Notes: a model not told the origin generated them from the letters alone. Positions 8,350 to 19,130 are shown, counted from the stretch's first letter. The stretch: 64,000 bases of DNA from JACKAQ01 sp020634975 [NCBI: Calditrichia bacterium] (GCA_020634975.1 JACKAQ010000001.1:2666001-2730000), one strand, 5' to 3'. Made by a program: numbers and translations.

Positions 8350-11300
8350 ACGAAGAACAATTTGAAAATACATTTGTCGAAGAAGCGACAGAGCTTCTGG
8401 AAGACCTTGAAGAAGCTTTGTTGCTATTGGAAGAAACGCCCAATGATGCCGATTTGGTGCAACGGGTGTTCCGCGCTATGCACACGATAAAAGGTGCAGC
8501 GGGGATGTTCGGATTTGCCGAAATTTCTACCTTTACCCACGAAATTGAATCCGCGTACGAAATGGTCCGTTCGGGAAATTTGAACATCTCTAAATCGCTA
8601 ATTGATATAACGTTACAATCGCTTGATGTGATTCGCGCAATGTTGGGCGGCCAAACAGAAGCATCGTTGGAAAACAAGGCTATTACCTCCGTTTTGCAAC
8701 AGATTCGTGCTGGAGGAAACGATGTTACGACTGCTCAAACGATGCCCCAACCGGAGCTAGTACCAACCAACCAGCAAAGTGAGCCCAATATGCAATACCT
8801 GCGAATATTGTTTTCTCCGCACCCAAATTTGCTGATGAATGGAACCAATGTTACCATTTTGTTTGAAGAATTGCGGGAGCTTGGCGAATGCATTATTCAG
8901 GCGAATACGCATAAAATACCGGATCTGGAAGCTATCGACCCGGTGAGTTGCTATACCTATTGGGATATTTTGCTGCGGACAACCGAGCCAATCGAAACAG
9001 TGCGCAGCGTTTTTGTTTTTGTGGAAGAAGATTGTGAACTGAAAATCGAAACCGAAGAAGCCGATTCGAAACCGGCACAGCCATCTATCTCCGTAAACGA
9101 TATTATTAACTGGGATTTACCAGCCTCAAAATTTCTCTCATCTGATGAAGATCTGGAAATTTTACAAGATTTTATTTATGAAAGCCTGGAAGGACTGGAA
9201 CGCGCAGAGCACACGTTTAAGGAGTGGGAATCATCTGGTCATAGCGAACCGTTAAATGTAACTGAAATTGATTCACTCTTTCGCTGCTTCCATTCGCTTA
9301 AAGGCAGTGCCGCATTTCTGGAACTGTTTTCTATTGTTACCATCACACACGAAGTCGAAAATTTGCTGGACAGCATCCGGAAATCGGAAATTAAACTTTC
9401 AAATGACAATGTTTTGGGATTTATCAAACTGATCGATTTTTTCAAATTGTATCTGAACGCGTTGAAAAATCACGAAAGCGTTTCCCGGTTTGAAGCGGAA
9501 GAGGATTATTACGTTCAACTGTTCCAGAGTTTAAGAAATATGCCGGATTTATTACCCGATCCGGATGATGACGACTTGCCGGAAGATACCGCAGAAACAG
9601 CGTCGCAAAATAGCAACTTTGAACAACAGCGCATGGTGACAAACGAATCGTTTATCACGCCGGAAATGCGTAAACAATTTGTTATCGAAAGCCGCGAATT
9701 GTTGGAAGAAATCGAATCCGCTTTACTGGAACTGGAAACCGTTCCCGGTGATCGGGAGCTGGCATCCGGAGCATTTCGTGCGGTGCACAGTATCAAAGGA
9801 AACGCCGGTCTGTTCGGATGTCACGATATTGCGATAATTTGCCATCATATCGAAAATTTTTTAGACATGGTTCGCAGCCGCGAAATTGTGGCGACGGAGC
9901 AACATTTCTCATTTTTGTTGCAGGTGCTGGATTTCGTGCGCATTGGGTTGGATAATTTTGAATACGATGACAAAAATGTGATCGACGGTATCAGCGGCAT
10001 TATCGGCTTGATTGAAGAGGGGCTCGGCAAACCGTCTACCGATAAAATACCGCAGCCGCAACCGATTTTGAACGCCGAAGTGTTATCCCAAAATGAAGAC
10101 GAAAAAATTGTGCCGGCATCCGACACAACACCGCAAATAAATGCAATAAAAACGTCGCAGCAGGTGCCGCCGGTTGCTGCTGCACCCGCAGAGAAATCGC
10201 CGCCAAGCCGTCCGATTTTTGCCGAACAGCAACCCGCAACGCCAACGGCGACCGTAGCAACAGCGATGGTAAATAAAGTAAAAACGGGGATTGCAGTGAC
10301 TGTTGCGTCAAAAACAAAACCGGTGACATCCGGAATTGCCAAAACCGGCAGCGAAGTGATTCGGGTGGATGTCGCAAAGCTAAATGAACTGATGGATCTG
10401 GTTGGGGAAATCGTCATCGCCGAATCGATGGTGGCGCAACACCCGGAAATTGTCGGTAGAGATTTGCCCGGTTTCGAAAAAGCAGTGATGCATTTGCAAA
10501 AAAATATCCGTTCGTTGCAGGAAATGGCCACGGCGATGCGAATGATTCCTCTCGCGGGATTGTTCAAACGGATGATCCGGTTGGTTCGCGATGTGTCCAA
10601 CAAAGTTGGCAAATCCGTAAATCTGGAAATTCTCGGCGGCGAAACAGAAGTTGATCGTACTGTGATCGAAACGATATCCGATCCGTTGGTGCACATCATT
10701 CGCAATTCGATTGACCACGGTATCGAAATGCCGGATGTGCGCCGCAAAAGTGGCAAAAAACCGACCGGAACGGTGGTTTTGGAAGCCAAACAGGTGGGCA
10801 GCGAAATTCTGATTTTTATCCGCGATGACGGTCACGGACTCAATCGCGACAAAATTTTGACAAAAGCTCGCGAACGCGGACTTATCACCGGAAATGATGC
10901 GGATATGCCGGACAGCAGCGTTTGGCCGCTCATTTTCAAACCGGGATTTTCTACCGCGGAAAAATTGACCGACCTCTCCGGACGCGGTGTGGGAATGGAC
11001 GTTGTGCTCAAAAATATCGAAAGTATTCGTGGACGTGTGGATGTTGAAAGCGAAGCAGGCAAAGGCACGAGCATAATTTTACGCATTCCGCTAACCACTG
11101 CAATTGTCGATGGTATGCAAATGCGGGTTGGCGATGCAATTTACGCGCTGCCAATGATGGACATTCGCGAATCGCTGCAAATAACGCCCGATAATATTGT
11201 TACGCTCATCAATGGTGAAGAAATGGTGAAAATTCGCAACAATTTATACCCCGTTTTACGCATTCACGAGCTGCACAACATTAAAAATAGCTGCCGGAAA

Positions 11301-11519
11301 CTGAACGAAGGTTTGGTGGTTCTTGCGGAAAGCAGCGGTAAATCTGTCTGTCTGTTTGTGGATGAACTGATTGGTCAAAAGCAGTTGGTGATCAAGCCCT
11401 TGCCCGACTATTCCGGTAATGTGCGGGGTGTTTCCGGCTGCACCATTTTGGGGGATGGTGATATCTGTTTGATTTTAGATGTAGCCAGTTTGATAAAATA
11501 TATTCATGGAAGTAATTAA
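8346..11519 (+). CDS. cheA: Chemotaxis histidine kinase CheA with three HPt domains
   Basis: The 1057-residue kinase is much longer than standard CheA (about 650). Three HPt domains are visible, with phospho-acceptor histidines H46 (HTIKGAAG), H316 (HSLKGSAA) and H481 (HSIKGNAG). Between the first and second lies a P2-like domain (about 148-235; YLRILFSP, then YTYWDILL). After a Pro/Ala/Thr-rich linker (about 565-665) come the dimerisation domain, the HATPase core with N-box LVHIIRNSIDHGIE (781-794) and a GRGVGMDVV glycine box, and a C-terminal CheW-like domain. CheA autophosphorylates in response to receptors and passes phosphate to CheY and CheB. The ATG at 8346 starts a clean HPt domain; a frame extension to 8226 is rejected because it precedes that domain. 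It is the first gene of the che operon. Confidence 0.95.
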   Translation: MNEEQFENTFVEEATELLEDLEEALLLLEETPNDADLVQRVFRAMHTIKGAAGMFGFAEISTFTHEIESAYEMVRSGNLNISKSLIDITLQSLDVIRAMLGGQTEASLENKAITSVLQQIRAGGNDVTTAQTMPQPELVPTNQQSEPNMQYLRILFSPHPNLLMNGTNVTILFEELRELGECIIQANTHKIPDLEAIDPVSCYTYWDILLRTTEPIETVRSVFVFVEEDCELKIETEEADSKPAQPSISVNDIINWDLPASKFLSSDEDLEILQDFIYESLEGLERAEHTFKEWESSGHSEPLNVTEIDSLFRCFHSLKGSAAFLELFSIVTITHEVENLLDSIRKSEIKLSNDNVLGFIKLIDFFKLYLNALKNHESVSRFEAEEDYYVQLFQSLRNMPDLLPDPDDDDLPEDTAETASQNSNFEQQRMVTNESFITPEMRKQFVIESRELLEEIESALLELETVPGDRELASGAFRAVHSIKGNAGLFGCHDIAIICHHIENFLDMVRSREIVATEQHFSFLLQVLDFVRIGLDNFEYDDKNVIDGISGIIGLIEEGLGKPSTDKIPQPQPILNAEVLSQNEDEKIVPASDTTPQINAIKTSQQVPPVAAAPAEKSPPSRPIFAEQQPATPTATVATAMVNKVKTGIAVTVASKTKPVTSGIAKTGSEVIRVDVAKLNELMDLVGEIVIAESMVAQHPEIVGRDLPGFEKAVMHLQKNIRSLQEMATAMRMIPLAGLFKRMIRLVRDVSNKVGKSVNLEILGGETEVDRTVIETISDPLVHIIRNSIDHGIEMPDVRRKSGKKPTGTVVLEAKQVGSEILIFIRDDGHGLNRDKILTKARERGLITGNDADMPDSSVWPLIFKPGFSTAEKLTDLSGRGVGMDVVLKNIESIRGRVDVESEAGKGTSIILRIPLTTAIVDGMQMRVGDAIYALPMMDIRESLQITPDNIVTLINGEEMVKIRNNLYPVLRIHELHNIKNSCRKLNEGLVVLAESSGKSVCLFVDELIGQKQLVIKPLPDYSGNVRGVSGCTILGDGDICLILDVASLIKYIHGSN

Positions 11520-11536
11520 TTTAAAAGGAGTTATGA

Positions 11537-12034
11537 ATGGAAGACGCGAGAAATATCTCCGAAGTTGAAGAAATTGAAGACACTCAGGAAGGGCAATTTC
11601 TGACCTTCACTCTCGCACGGCAGGAATACGGTATAGAAATCCGTCACGTTACCGAAATTATCGGTATTCAACGGATTACAGATCTGCCGGATATGCCCGC
11701 TTATATAAAAGGTGTCATCAACCTGCGCGGAAAAGTAATTCCGGTTGTGGATGTACGGCTGCGGTTTGGCATGGAAAACCGTAAATACGATGAGCGAACC
11801 TGCATTATCGTTGTCAATTTTAACGATGCCGCGGTTGGATTGGTTGTGGATACGGTTTCGGAGGTGATGAACATTCCGGCACATAACATTGAACCTTCAC
11901 CTAAAGCCAGCCTCAAAAGCAGCGGTGGGCGCTTTATTAAAGGATTGGGCAAAGTGGAAGATGATGTCAAAATATTGCTGGATATCGAACAGTTGCTGTT
12001 CGATGAAGCACTGGCAGAAATGTCCGCAAACTAA
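11537..12034 (+). CDS. cheW: Chemotaxis coupling protein CheW
   Basis: This 165-residue single CheW domain shows LTFTLARQEYGIEIRHVTEI, the INLRGKVIPVVDVRLRFGM core and GLVVDTVSEV, all standard for CheW. It bridges receptors and CheA. An AAAGGAG site at 11524-11530 precedes the ATG at 11537; an in-frame ATG at 11534 is not available. The gene lies 17 bases after cheA and 28 before the start of the receptor leader. The acidic N-terminal extension (about 18 residues) is slightly longer than usual. Confidence 0.95.
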   Translation: MEDARNISEVEEIEDTQEGQFLTFTLARQEYGIEIRHVTEIIGIQRITDLPDMPAYIKGVINLRGKVIPVVDVRLRFGMENRKYDERTCIIVVNFNDAAVGLVVDTVSEVMNIPAHNIEPSPKASLKSSGGRFIKGLGKVEDDVKILLDIEQLLFDEALAEMSAN

Positions 12035-12062
12035 TCGGCAGACCGGAAAAGGAGTTTTATAA

Positions 12063-12116
12063 ATGGGGAATTCTAAAAAGAATATCGCTTCGGTTGAGCC
12101 GGAATTGCAAATCTAA
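12063..12116 (+). other. Start region of the globin-coupled receptor, ended by an in-frame TAA
   Basis: A strong AAAAGGAG site (12047-12054) precedes an ATG at 12063 that reads 17 codons (MGNSKKNIASVEPELQI) and then TAA at 12114-12116. The frame after the stop continues directly as LLEQSFEALAPSGEKL, which matches the start of the globin A helix in relatives. The stop therefore interrupts what should be one protein. A sequencing error, a real nonsense mutation, readthrough or re-initiation at the next CTG (12117) or TTG (12141) are all possible. Confidence 0.75.
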
Positions 12117-12140
12117 CTGCTCGAACAATCGTTTGAAGCA

Positions 12141-14954
12141 TTGGCACCATCCGGCGAAAAACTGGTGAAGCGTTTTTACGAGGAATTGTTCAAACGATAT
12201 CCGCACGTAAAACCGCTATTTGAAAATGCAGACATCAAAGTGCAACAAAAACATTTACTTAACGCCATTGTTTTGGTGGTTAACAATCTCCGTAAACCGG
12301 AAAAATTATTACCCGTTTTAAAAAATCTGGGCGAGAAACATCAACAATATGGCGCGATGGAAGCGCATTATCCGGCAGTGGCGGAAACGCTGCTGGATGT
12401 AATGGCAGAGCTTGCCGGCGAAATGTGGACAGAGGAATTACACAGCGCCTGGGCAGCAGCATTGAATAAAATAGCTAAAATAATGTTAGAGGCATACCAA
12501 CATCCCAAGGAGGACGAAATGGCGAAAACAGGGCAAAACGGCTGGAATACTTTGACAGTCATGATGAATATTTTGGATAATGCTCCAATGAATATTATGA
12601 TGGCTGATGCCAATGAAAATGTTGTATTTGTCAACAAAAAGGCAATCGAGGTTTTGACGAGGCTTGAAAGCGAATTGGCAAAATATTTGCCGGGTTTTAA
12701 AGTTAGCGAAGTGATCGGTGGCAGTATTCATCGCTATCACAAAAATCCTTCGGCAATAAAAGATATTCTGAAACAACTTGGACCGGGCAGCAGCAGAAAA
12801 GGCGAAATTACACCCGGACCGTATGTTTTTGAACATGAAACACGTCCGCTATTTGACGATAACGGCGATTTGGCCGGTTACGTGGTTCAATGGGTGGATG
12901 TGACAGAGCAGCGCAAAGAGGCGGAAGTTGCCGCACGCCTGCAAGGTGCCATCGACAATTCCGCAACGGCGATGATGGTTGTAAATCGTGATTTTGTAAT
13001 TACTTACGCCAATCGCTCCACTTTCAAAATGATCGAGGAAAACATTCACCATTTCGAACACCAATATCCGGGATTCAAACTGGATAAATTGTTGGGCACC
13101 AATATCGATGTTTTCCACAAAAACCCGAAACACCAGCGCAAGCTTCTCAGCGATCCGGACAATTTGCCGTGGGAAGCGGATATCAAAATTGGTGAAGCAT
13201 ATTTCAAATTGAATGTGACAGCTATTTTCGATGCTGCCGGACACTATGTGGGCAATAATCTGGAATGGGCAAACATCACCCGCGAAAAAGCCGAAGCCAA
13301 TCGCGCAGAATCACTGTTTGCAATGATCAACGGCGCGGCCAGCTTTTTTATGATGTGTGATAAAGACCTGAACATCACCTATGCGAACCCTTCAGTTATC
13401 GAAATGTTGCGGAAATATGAAGATAAGTTTCGCATGAAATGGCCTGGATTTTCTGTGGATGATTTAATTGGTAAAAATATTGATACATTCCACAAAAAGC
13501 CGTCCAACCAACGCAGAATTTTGGGCAACGTGAACCAATTGCCGCACCGCACCGAAATTAAAGTAGGTGAACTGGAGTTCGGATTAAATGCAACCGCATT
13601 GTTCGATGCATCCGGAAACCAGATTGGCAATGCAGTTGAATGGCAGGATCTGAACGCCCGTGCCGTTTATCGCAACGAAGTAAACCGGGTGATCAGCGCA
13701 TTGAAAAACGGCGATCTCTCCGTTCGTGGGGATTTGGCAATTCTGGATGATGTTTACGGAAAAATGATGCAGGGTATCAACGAAGTTATTGATTCCATTC
13801 TGGAACCGATTTCCGAGCTGCAGCAACGCCTGCCGAAAATTGCCGATGGCGATTTGACAGCGTATGTAACCGGTGAATATATGGGCGATCATGCACTGCT
13901 CAAAAATTCGCTGAATGCCACGCTGGATTCGCTAAACAGTATTTTAACGCAGGTTGCTGTTGCTGTTGATCAAATTTCTTCGGGATCGCTGCAAGTTTCG
14001 GATTCCAGCCAATCACTCTCGCAGGGCGCTACGGAACAGGCCAGTTCACTGGAAGAAATTTCTGCATCGATGAACCAATTGACAGCACAAACCCGCCAAA
14101 ATGCAGAGAACGCCGCACAGGCCAACAAATTGGCCGCAGGTGCCCGCGATTTTGCCAATACCGGCAATCGTCAAATGGGCGACATGCTGAACGCGATGGA
14201 TGAAATCAACAAATCATCCACCCAGATTTCCAAAATTATCAAAGCGATCGACGAAATTGCTTTCCAAACCAATCTGCTGGCGTTAAACGCAGCGGTGGAA
14301 GCTGCCCGCGCCGGCGTGCATGGCAAAGGATTTGCCGTTGTTGCGGAAGAGGTTCGCAACCTCGCCCAGCGCAGCGCCAAAGCCGCCAAAGAAACAACGG
14401 AATTGATCGAAGATTCCATAAAACGGGTGCAAAACGGAACCAATATCGCCAACGAAACCGCCGGGGCATTGGGCGAAATTGTTAATCAGGTAACCAAAGT
14501 GACCGATCTGGTGGGCGAAATTGATGTTGCATCCAAAGAGCAGGCTCAGGGTATAGGGCAAATCAACGAGGGATTGAGCCAAATTGACAAAGTAACCCAA
14601 TCCAACACCGCCAGCGCAGAAGAAACGGCCGCTTCGGCTGAGGAACTCTCCGGTCAATCATCCCGGTTGAAAGAGATGTTGGGCAAATTTAAATTGAAAA
14701 CCGAAGAGCAGGAAGCGTGGAATGGACAGTTGCCCAATGGCATTACGCCGGAGTTGTTGATGCAGATGTTGCGACAGCTTCAATCTCAGGGGCTTAATCC
14801 GTTCCAATCTCAGCCTGTCAAAAAATCTGCCCCGGAAACAGCATGGGGTAGCGCACCGGTAAAGCGGAATGCGCCGTCAAAGCTCAGTTCCGGTAAATCT
14901 GTCGATCCGTCATCTGTCATTTCGCTGGATGATGATGATTTTGGCAAATTTTAA
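12141..14954 (+). CDS. Globin/PAS-containing soluble methyl-accepting chemotaxis protein
   Basis: Counted from TTG 12141, a haem-globin domain (residues 1-125) shows tyrosine B10 in RFYEELF (Y13), glutamines at the E7 region (Q35/Q36) and a likely proximal histidine H67 in NLGEKHQQYG. Three related PAS-like domains follow (about 135-255, 260-380 and 385-505), each with an N-[AP]-x-[MF]-[MF]-x-x-[DN] opening. Two HAMP-like segments (about 510-610) precede a long methyl-accepting domain with the hairpin tip IDEIAFQTNLLALNAAVEAARAG. No transmembrane segment is seen, so it is cytoplasmic, likely sensing oxygen or another gas and redox state (aerotaxis-type). The true start is probably ATG 12063, but a TAA at 12114 separates it from this frame. 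Confidence 0.85.
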   Translation: MAPSGEKLVKRFYEELFKRYPHVKPLFENADIKVQQKHLLNAIVLVVNNLRKPEKLLPVLKNLGEKHQQYGAMEAHYPAVAETLLDVMAELAGEMWTEELHSAWAAALNKIAKIMLEAYQHPKEDEMAKTGQNGWNTLTVMMNILDNAPMNIMMADANENVVFVNKKAIEVLTRLESELAKYLPGFKVSEVIGGSIHRYHKNPSAIKDILKQLGPGSSRKGEITPGPYVFEHETRPLFDDNGDLAGYVVQWVDVTEQRKEAEVAARLQGAIDNSATAMMVVNRDFVITYANRSTFKMIEENIHHFEHQYPGFKLDKLLGTNIDVFHKNPKHQRKLLSDPDNLPWEADIKIGEAYFKLNVTAIFDAAGHYVGNNLEWANITREKAEANRAESLFAMINGAASFFMMCDKDLNITYANPSVIEMLRKYEDKFRMKWPGFSVDDLIGKNIDTFHKKPSNQRRILGNVNQLPHRTEIKVGELEFGLNATALFDASGNQIGNAVEWQDLNARAVYRNEVNRVISALKNGDLSVRGDLAILDDVYGKMMQGINEVIDSILEPISELQQRLPKIADGDLTAYVTGEYMGDHALLKNSLNATLDSLNSILTQVAVAVDQISSGSLQVSDSSQSLSQGATEQASSLEEISASMNQLTAQTRQNAENAAQANKLAAGARDFANTGNRQMGDMLNAMDEINKSSTQISKIIKAIDEIAFQTNLLALNAAVEAARAGVHGKGFAVVAEEVRNLAQRSAKAAKETTELIEDSIKRVQNGTNIANETAGALGEIVNQVTKVTDLVGEIDVASKEQAQGIGQINEGLSQIDKVTQSNTASAEETAASAEELSGQSSRLKEMLGKFKLKTEEQEAWNGQLPNGITPELLMQMLRQLQSQGLNPFQSQPVKKSAPETAWGSAPVKRNAPSKLSSGKSVDPSSVISLDDDDFGKF

Positions 14955-15037
14955 TCGCGTTGATGAATAACGATTGTTGTTGAGCCAATAATGACTGTAA
15001 TGTATATTTAACGTTCTTTAGAAAGTAAATTGTCCAA

Positions 15038-16294
15038 ATGTTGCAATTAACCAGAACGGTGACAGAAATTTATACAACGGGAAACACCAGCTCCCGCGCT
15101 CGCCAGCACAGCCCAACAGTTGTGCTGGCGGCCGGAATTTTGCTAACCATGTTGCCGGTAACAATGATTGTGCCGGTGCTAAAAGAGTTGGTTAGTGTCC
15201 GTTTTTTAGTGGATACTTTTTGGGCACATGCCTTTATGTCTACCAGTTTGATTGGTGCGATTTTATTCGCGCCGATTGCTGGTCGCATACTCGATAGGGG
15301 TGTGAACCGCCGGATGCTGTTCGCCGTTTCGTTGTCACTAAATGCACTCTGCTTTGCCGGTATGGCGGTGGCATCATCGTTTCCGGCATTGATGGTTGCC
15401 CGTTTTCTGGAAGGCACAATGCACATTACGGCATTGTCTGCCTGGCTGACTTGCGGCGCAGAATCCGCAAAACCCGGTCGCACAGGGCGAACAATGGGCG
15501 CGCTTGGTGGAATGATTATGCTGGGCATTACGATTGGTGTTCCACTTGGTGGTGTCATCGCCGGTGATAACGCTATTCGGGTGCTGTGGGCTGCGGCGGG
15601 CGTATCATTTGCAACCGCATTGTTTGCATTTGTTGCGGTTCAAAATACAGCGGCAAAATCCCCAAAACTCCACCGTTCGGGTAATTTGATGGGCATGTTA
15701 CGCAACAACCCGTTTATTCTGATACCGTATGCATATTCATTTATCGACAGATTGTGCATCGGTGTGGTTGTTTCTACGCTTGGGCTGTATATGACAGATG
15801 TTTTGATGATGTCGCCGGCGCAACGCGGGATTACGTTATCGTATTTTCTTATTCCGTTTTCGCTGCTTTCCTATCCCGCCGGACGGTTGTCCGATCGCAC
15901 CGGACGTGTCGGCATGATGGTAACCGGCAGCTTGCTGTTCGGTGTTGTTTTTATGTTTTACGGCCATTTGGAGAACCACTGGTTTGCCGTTGCAATGGTG
16001 TTTAGCGGTATTATGAGTTCGTTGATGTTTGCACCAACGCTGGCGCTCTGCAAAGATTTATCCGCAACTGAAAGCCACGGCGCGGTTTTCGCGGGATACA
16101 ATATTGCCGGGTCGCTCGGCTTTGTGGTTGGACCGTTGGTTGGCGGCAGCCTGTTCTACTGGTTTAGCCAACAATACAGCGATTTAGAGGCATATCGCCA
16201 AACTTTTATTATCAGCGGATCGTTCGAATTATTCTGCGTGCTGGTATCACTGCCATTTTTTTGGCGGTTATATTCTGTAAAAAAAAGCCGTTAA
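15038..16294 (+). CDS. MFS transporter
   Basis: This 418-residue protein has about twelve hydrophobic segments. A GRILDRGVNRRM loop between TM2 and TM3, matching the MFS signature, is repeated in the second half as GRLSDRTGRVGM. A hydrophilic N-terminus of about 28 residues precedes TM1. Closest in appearance are drug or metabolite exporters of the 12-TM group; the substrate is not predictable. It sits between the chemoreceptor and cheR on the same strand, with about 80 bases before and 60 after, an unusual place for a transporter. Its product could handle the attractant or repellent sensed by the pathway, which is inference only. Confidence 0.85.
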   Translation: MLQLTRTVTEIYTTGNTSSRARQHSPTVVLAAGILLTMLPVTMIVPVLKELVSVRFLVDTFWAHAFMSTSLIGAILFAPIAGRILDRGVNRRMLFAVSLSLNALCFAGMAVASSFPALMVARFLEGTMHITALSAWLTCGAESAKPGRTGRTMGALGGMIMLGITIGVPLGGVIAGDNAIRVLWAAAGVSFATALFAFVAVQNTAAKSPKLHRSGNLMGMLRNNPFILIPYAYSFIDRLCIGVVVSTLGLYMTDVLMMSPAQRGITLSYFLIPFSLLSYPAGRLSDRTGRVGMMVTGSLLFGVVFMFYGHLENHWFAVAMVFSGIMSSLMFAPTLALCKDLSATESHGAVFAGYNIAGSLGFVVGPLVGGSLFYWFSQQYSDLEAYRQTFIISGSFELFCVLVSLPFFWRLYSVKKSR

Positions 16295-16354
16295 TATTGC
16301 GAAACGTTTCGCAGTTTGCTGTAAAATTTTCACTCAAAACGACAGGGACTCGTC

Positions 16355-17197
16355 GTGGAAGTTATTACCAATTATGTTGAAATCAGGGATGAAGAATACC
16401 GGTTGATCCGCGATCTGGTGTATAGCCGGTTCGGGATTTCTCTGGGAAATGACAAAAAAACGCTGGTTGTCGGGCGGTTGAGCAAAATCCTCCGGAGCCA
16501 TCAGTATCAATCCTTCGAGCAATTTTATCAATATGTGATTAACGATCGATCGGGTAAAGCGCTTAGCTTGTTGATCGATCACATTTCGACCAACCACACT
16601 TATTTTTTCCGCGAAGATGATCATTTCAAATATTTTCGAGAGATTGTTTTACCTCAATTAGCCCAACGAGCACGGGAAATCGGCCGGCTCGATATTCGTA
16701 TTTGGTGCGCCGGATGTTCATCCGGTGAGGAAGCATACACGCTGGCCATGCTCACCAAAGAGTATTTCCAAAACGAAGGGGGTAATTGGGAACTGGGGCT
16801 TTTGGCAACGGATATCTCCAGCAACGCATTGGAAAAAGCACAAACCGGCATTTATGCAACAGAAAATATTGAGCGGATTCCCACGGATTTGAAACGCAAA
16901 TATTTCCGCAAATTGCCAGACGGCCGGTGGCAGGTGAATGACTCGCTGAAACAAATGATCCTGTTCCGGCGCCTCAATTTGATGCGCCCCAGCTTTCCGT
17001 TCAAAGGCAAATTTCCGGTGATTTTTTGCCGGAATGTCATGATTTATTTTGATGAAATGACCCGCGATGCGCTGGTTAAACGCTTCCATAATTATACGGA
17101 GCCCAATGGCTATTTATTTATCGGGCATTCCGAAACCCTGCGAAATTACGATATTCCATATCATTATGTCCAACCGGCAGTCTATCGGAGGAATTAA
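16355..17197 (+). CDS. cheR: Chemotaxis protein methyltransferase CheR
   Basis: This 280-residue protein has an N-terminal helical CheR domain (about 1-75; YSRFGISLGNDKKTLVVGRL). The S-adenosylmethionine-binding domain contains IWCAGCSSGEEAYTLAML, FCRNVMIYFD and the C-terminal GYLFIGHSETL, all diagnostic. It methylates glutamates on the receptors. The start is GTG at 16355, preceded by AGGGA; no ATG fits better. It is followed three bases later by cheB. Confidence 0.95.
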   Translation: MEVITNYVEIRDEEYRLIRDLVYSRFGISLGNDKKTLVVGRLSKILRSHQYQSFEQFYQYVINDRSGKALSLLIDHISTNHTYFFREDDHFKYFREIVLPQLAQRAREIGRLDIRIWCAGCSSGEEAYTLAMLTKEYFQNEGGNWELGLLATDISSNALEKAQTGIYATENIERIPTDLKRKYFRKLPDGRWQVNDSLKQMILFRRLNLMRPSFPFKGKFPVIFCRNVMIYFDEMTRDALVKRFHNYTEPNGYLFIGHSETLRNYDIPYHYVQPAVYRRN

Positions 17198-18253
<1,056 letters not shown>

Positions 18254-18255
18254 TT

Positions 18256-18744
18256 ATGGGAATTATTTTTGTTAAAACCGGCGAAATTGGTATTTCAAAC
18301 ACGCCCGGCGATGTGATCCGGACTGTTTTGGGCTCTTGTGTCGCCCTCGTTTTTTTGGCACCAAAAACCAGAACGGTCGGATTGGCGCACATTGCATTAC
18401 CGGATTCCAAAATTGCTGATCCGAATAACCAGAACATTCTACCGGGACAATATGCCGATACCGCCGTACCGCACATGATTCAGGAATTTCAGCGCAAATA
18501 CGGCGTTCAAAAACCGGGTGATCTGATCATCAAATTGACCGGCGGCGCAACTGTGATGGATCAGGGGGGAACATTCAATATCGGAAAACGAAATGTGCTC
18601 GCTATCCGTAAAATGCTCTGGAAAAATCACCTCGCGCCCATTGCAGAAGAAGTTGGGGAAAATTACGGCCGAAAAGTTTCGATTGAAATTGAAACCGGCA
18701 GAGTTCTTATTTCATCACCGGGAAAAGGGGAATGGGAAATATGA
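18256..18744 (+). CDS. cheD: Chemoreceptor glutamine deamidase CheD
   Basis: This 162-residue protein carries the CheD signature: catalytic C28 in TVLGSCVALVF and H45 in GLAHIALP, followed by the conserved KLTGGA segment and the GRKVSIEIETGRV end. CheD deamidates receptor glutamines, and in other bacteria its activity is linked to CheC/CheX-type phosphatases, one of which is encoded downstream. Its TGA overlaps the cheY start as ATGA (18741-18744), indicating translational coupling. Confidence 0.95.
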   Translation: MGIIFVKTGEIGISNTPGDVIRTVLGSCVALVFLAPKTRTVGLAHIALPDSKIADPNNQNILPGQYADTAVPHMIQEFQRKYGVQKPGDLIIKLTGGATVMDQGGTFNIGKRNVLAIRKMLWKNHLAPIAEEVGENYGRKVSIEIETGRVLISSPGKGEWEI

Positions 18745-19130
18745 TTCAGAAAGTGTTAATCGCAGATGACTCAGCTATTGCACGTTCAATCGTGCGGCGG
18801 GTGTTGGAAGCTGCAGGATTTGAAAATCTGGAAATCCGGGAAGCTGACTGCGGCGAAAAAGCGCTGGAAATGCTCAAACAATCACCGGCGGAGCTGGTGT
18901 TGACGGATTTAAACATGCCGAAAATGGACGGTTTTCAATTATTACGGCGAATTAAAGCATCGCCAAAATTAACCCAAACCGAAGTTATCGTCATTTCCAG
19001 CATCGTAACCGAACAAAAAGTTCAGGAATTGAAAATAAACGGGGCGCTGGAAGTTTTCAAAAAACCGTTGGCAATGCCCGAAGTTTGCCAGTTTCTGACC
19101 GAATACCGCGACGGACTGACATCGTTTTAG
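18741..19130 (+). CDS. cheY: Chemotaxis response regulator CheY
   Basis: This 129-residue stand-alone receiver has acidic pair D9/D10, phospho-acceptor D56 (LTDLNMPKMDG), S87/S88 in VISS at the switch threonine/serine position and K108 in FKKP. It has no output domain. The ATG at 18741 overlaps the cheD stop and lies about ten bases after GGGG, so it is preferred over the ATG at 18732. It would carry the signal to the motor; no flagellar, pilus or gliding motor gene lies in the window. Confidence 0.93.
   Translation: MIQKVLIADDSAIARSIVRRVLEAAGFENLEIREADCGEKALEMLKQSPAELVLTDLNMPKMDGFQLLRRIKASPKLTQTEVIVISSIVTEQKVQELKINGALEVFKKPLAMPEVCQFLTEYRDGLTSF

Noticed and set aside
9845-10789. Minus-strand frame of 314 codons inside cheA
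   Set aside because: Shadow of the CheA linker and kinase core, rich in Ser/Ile from reverse reading.
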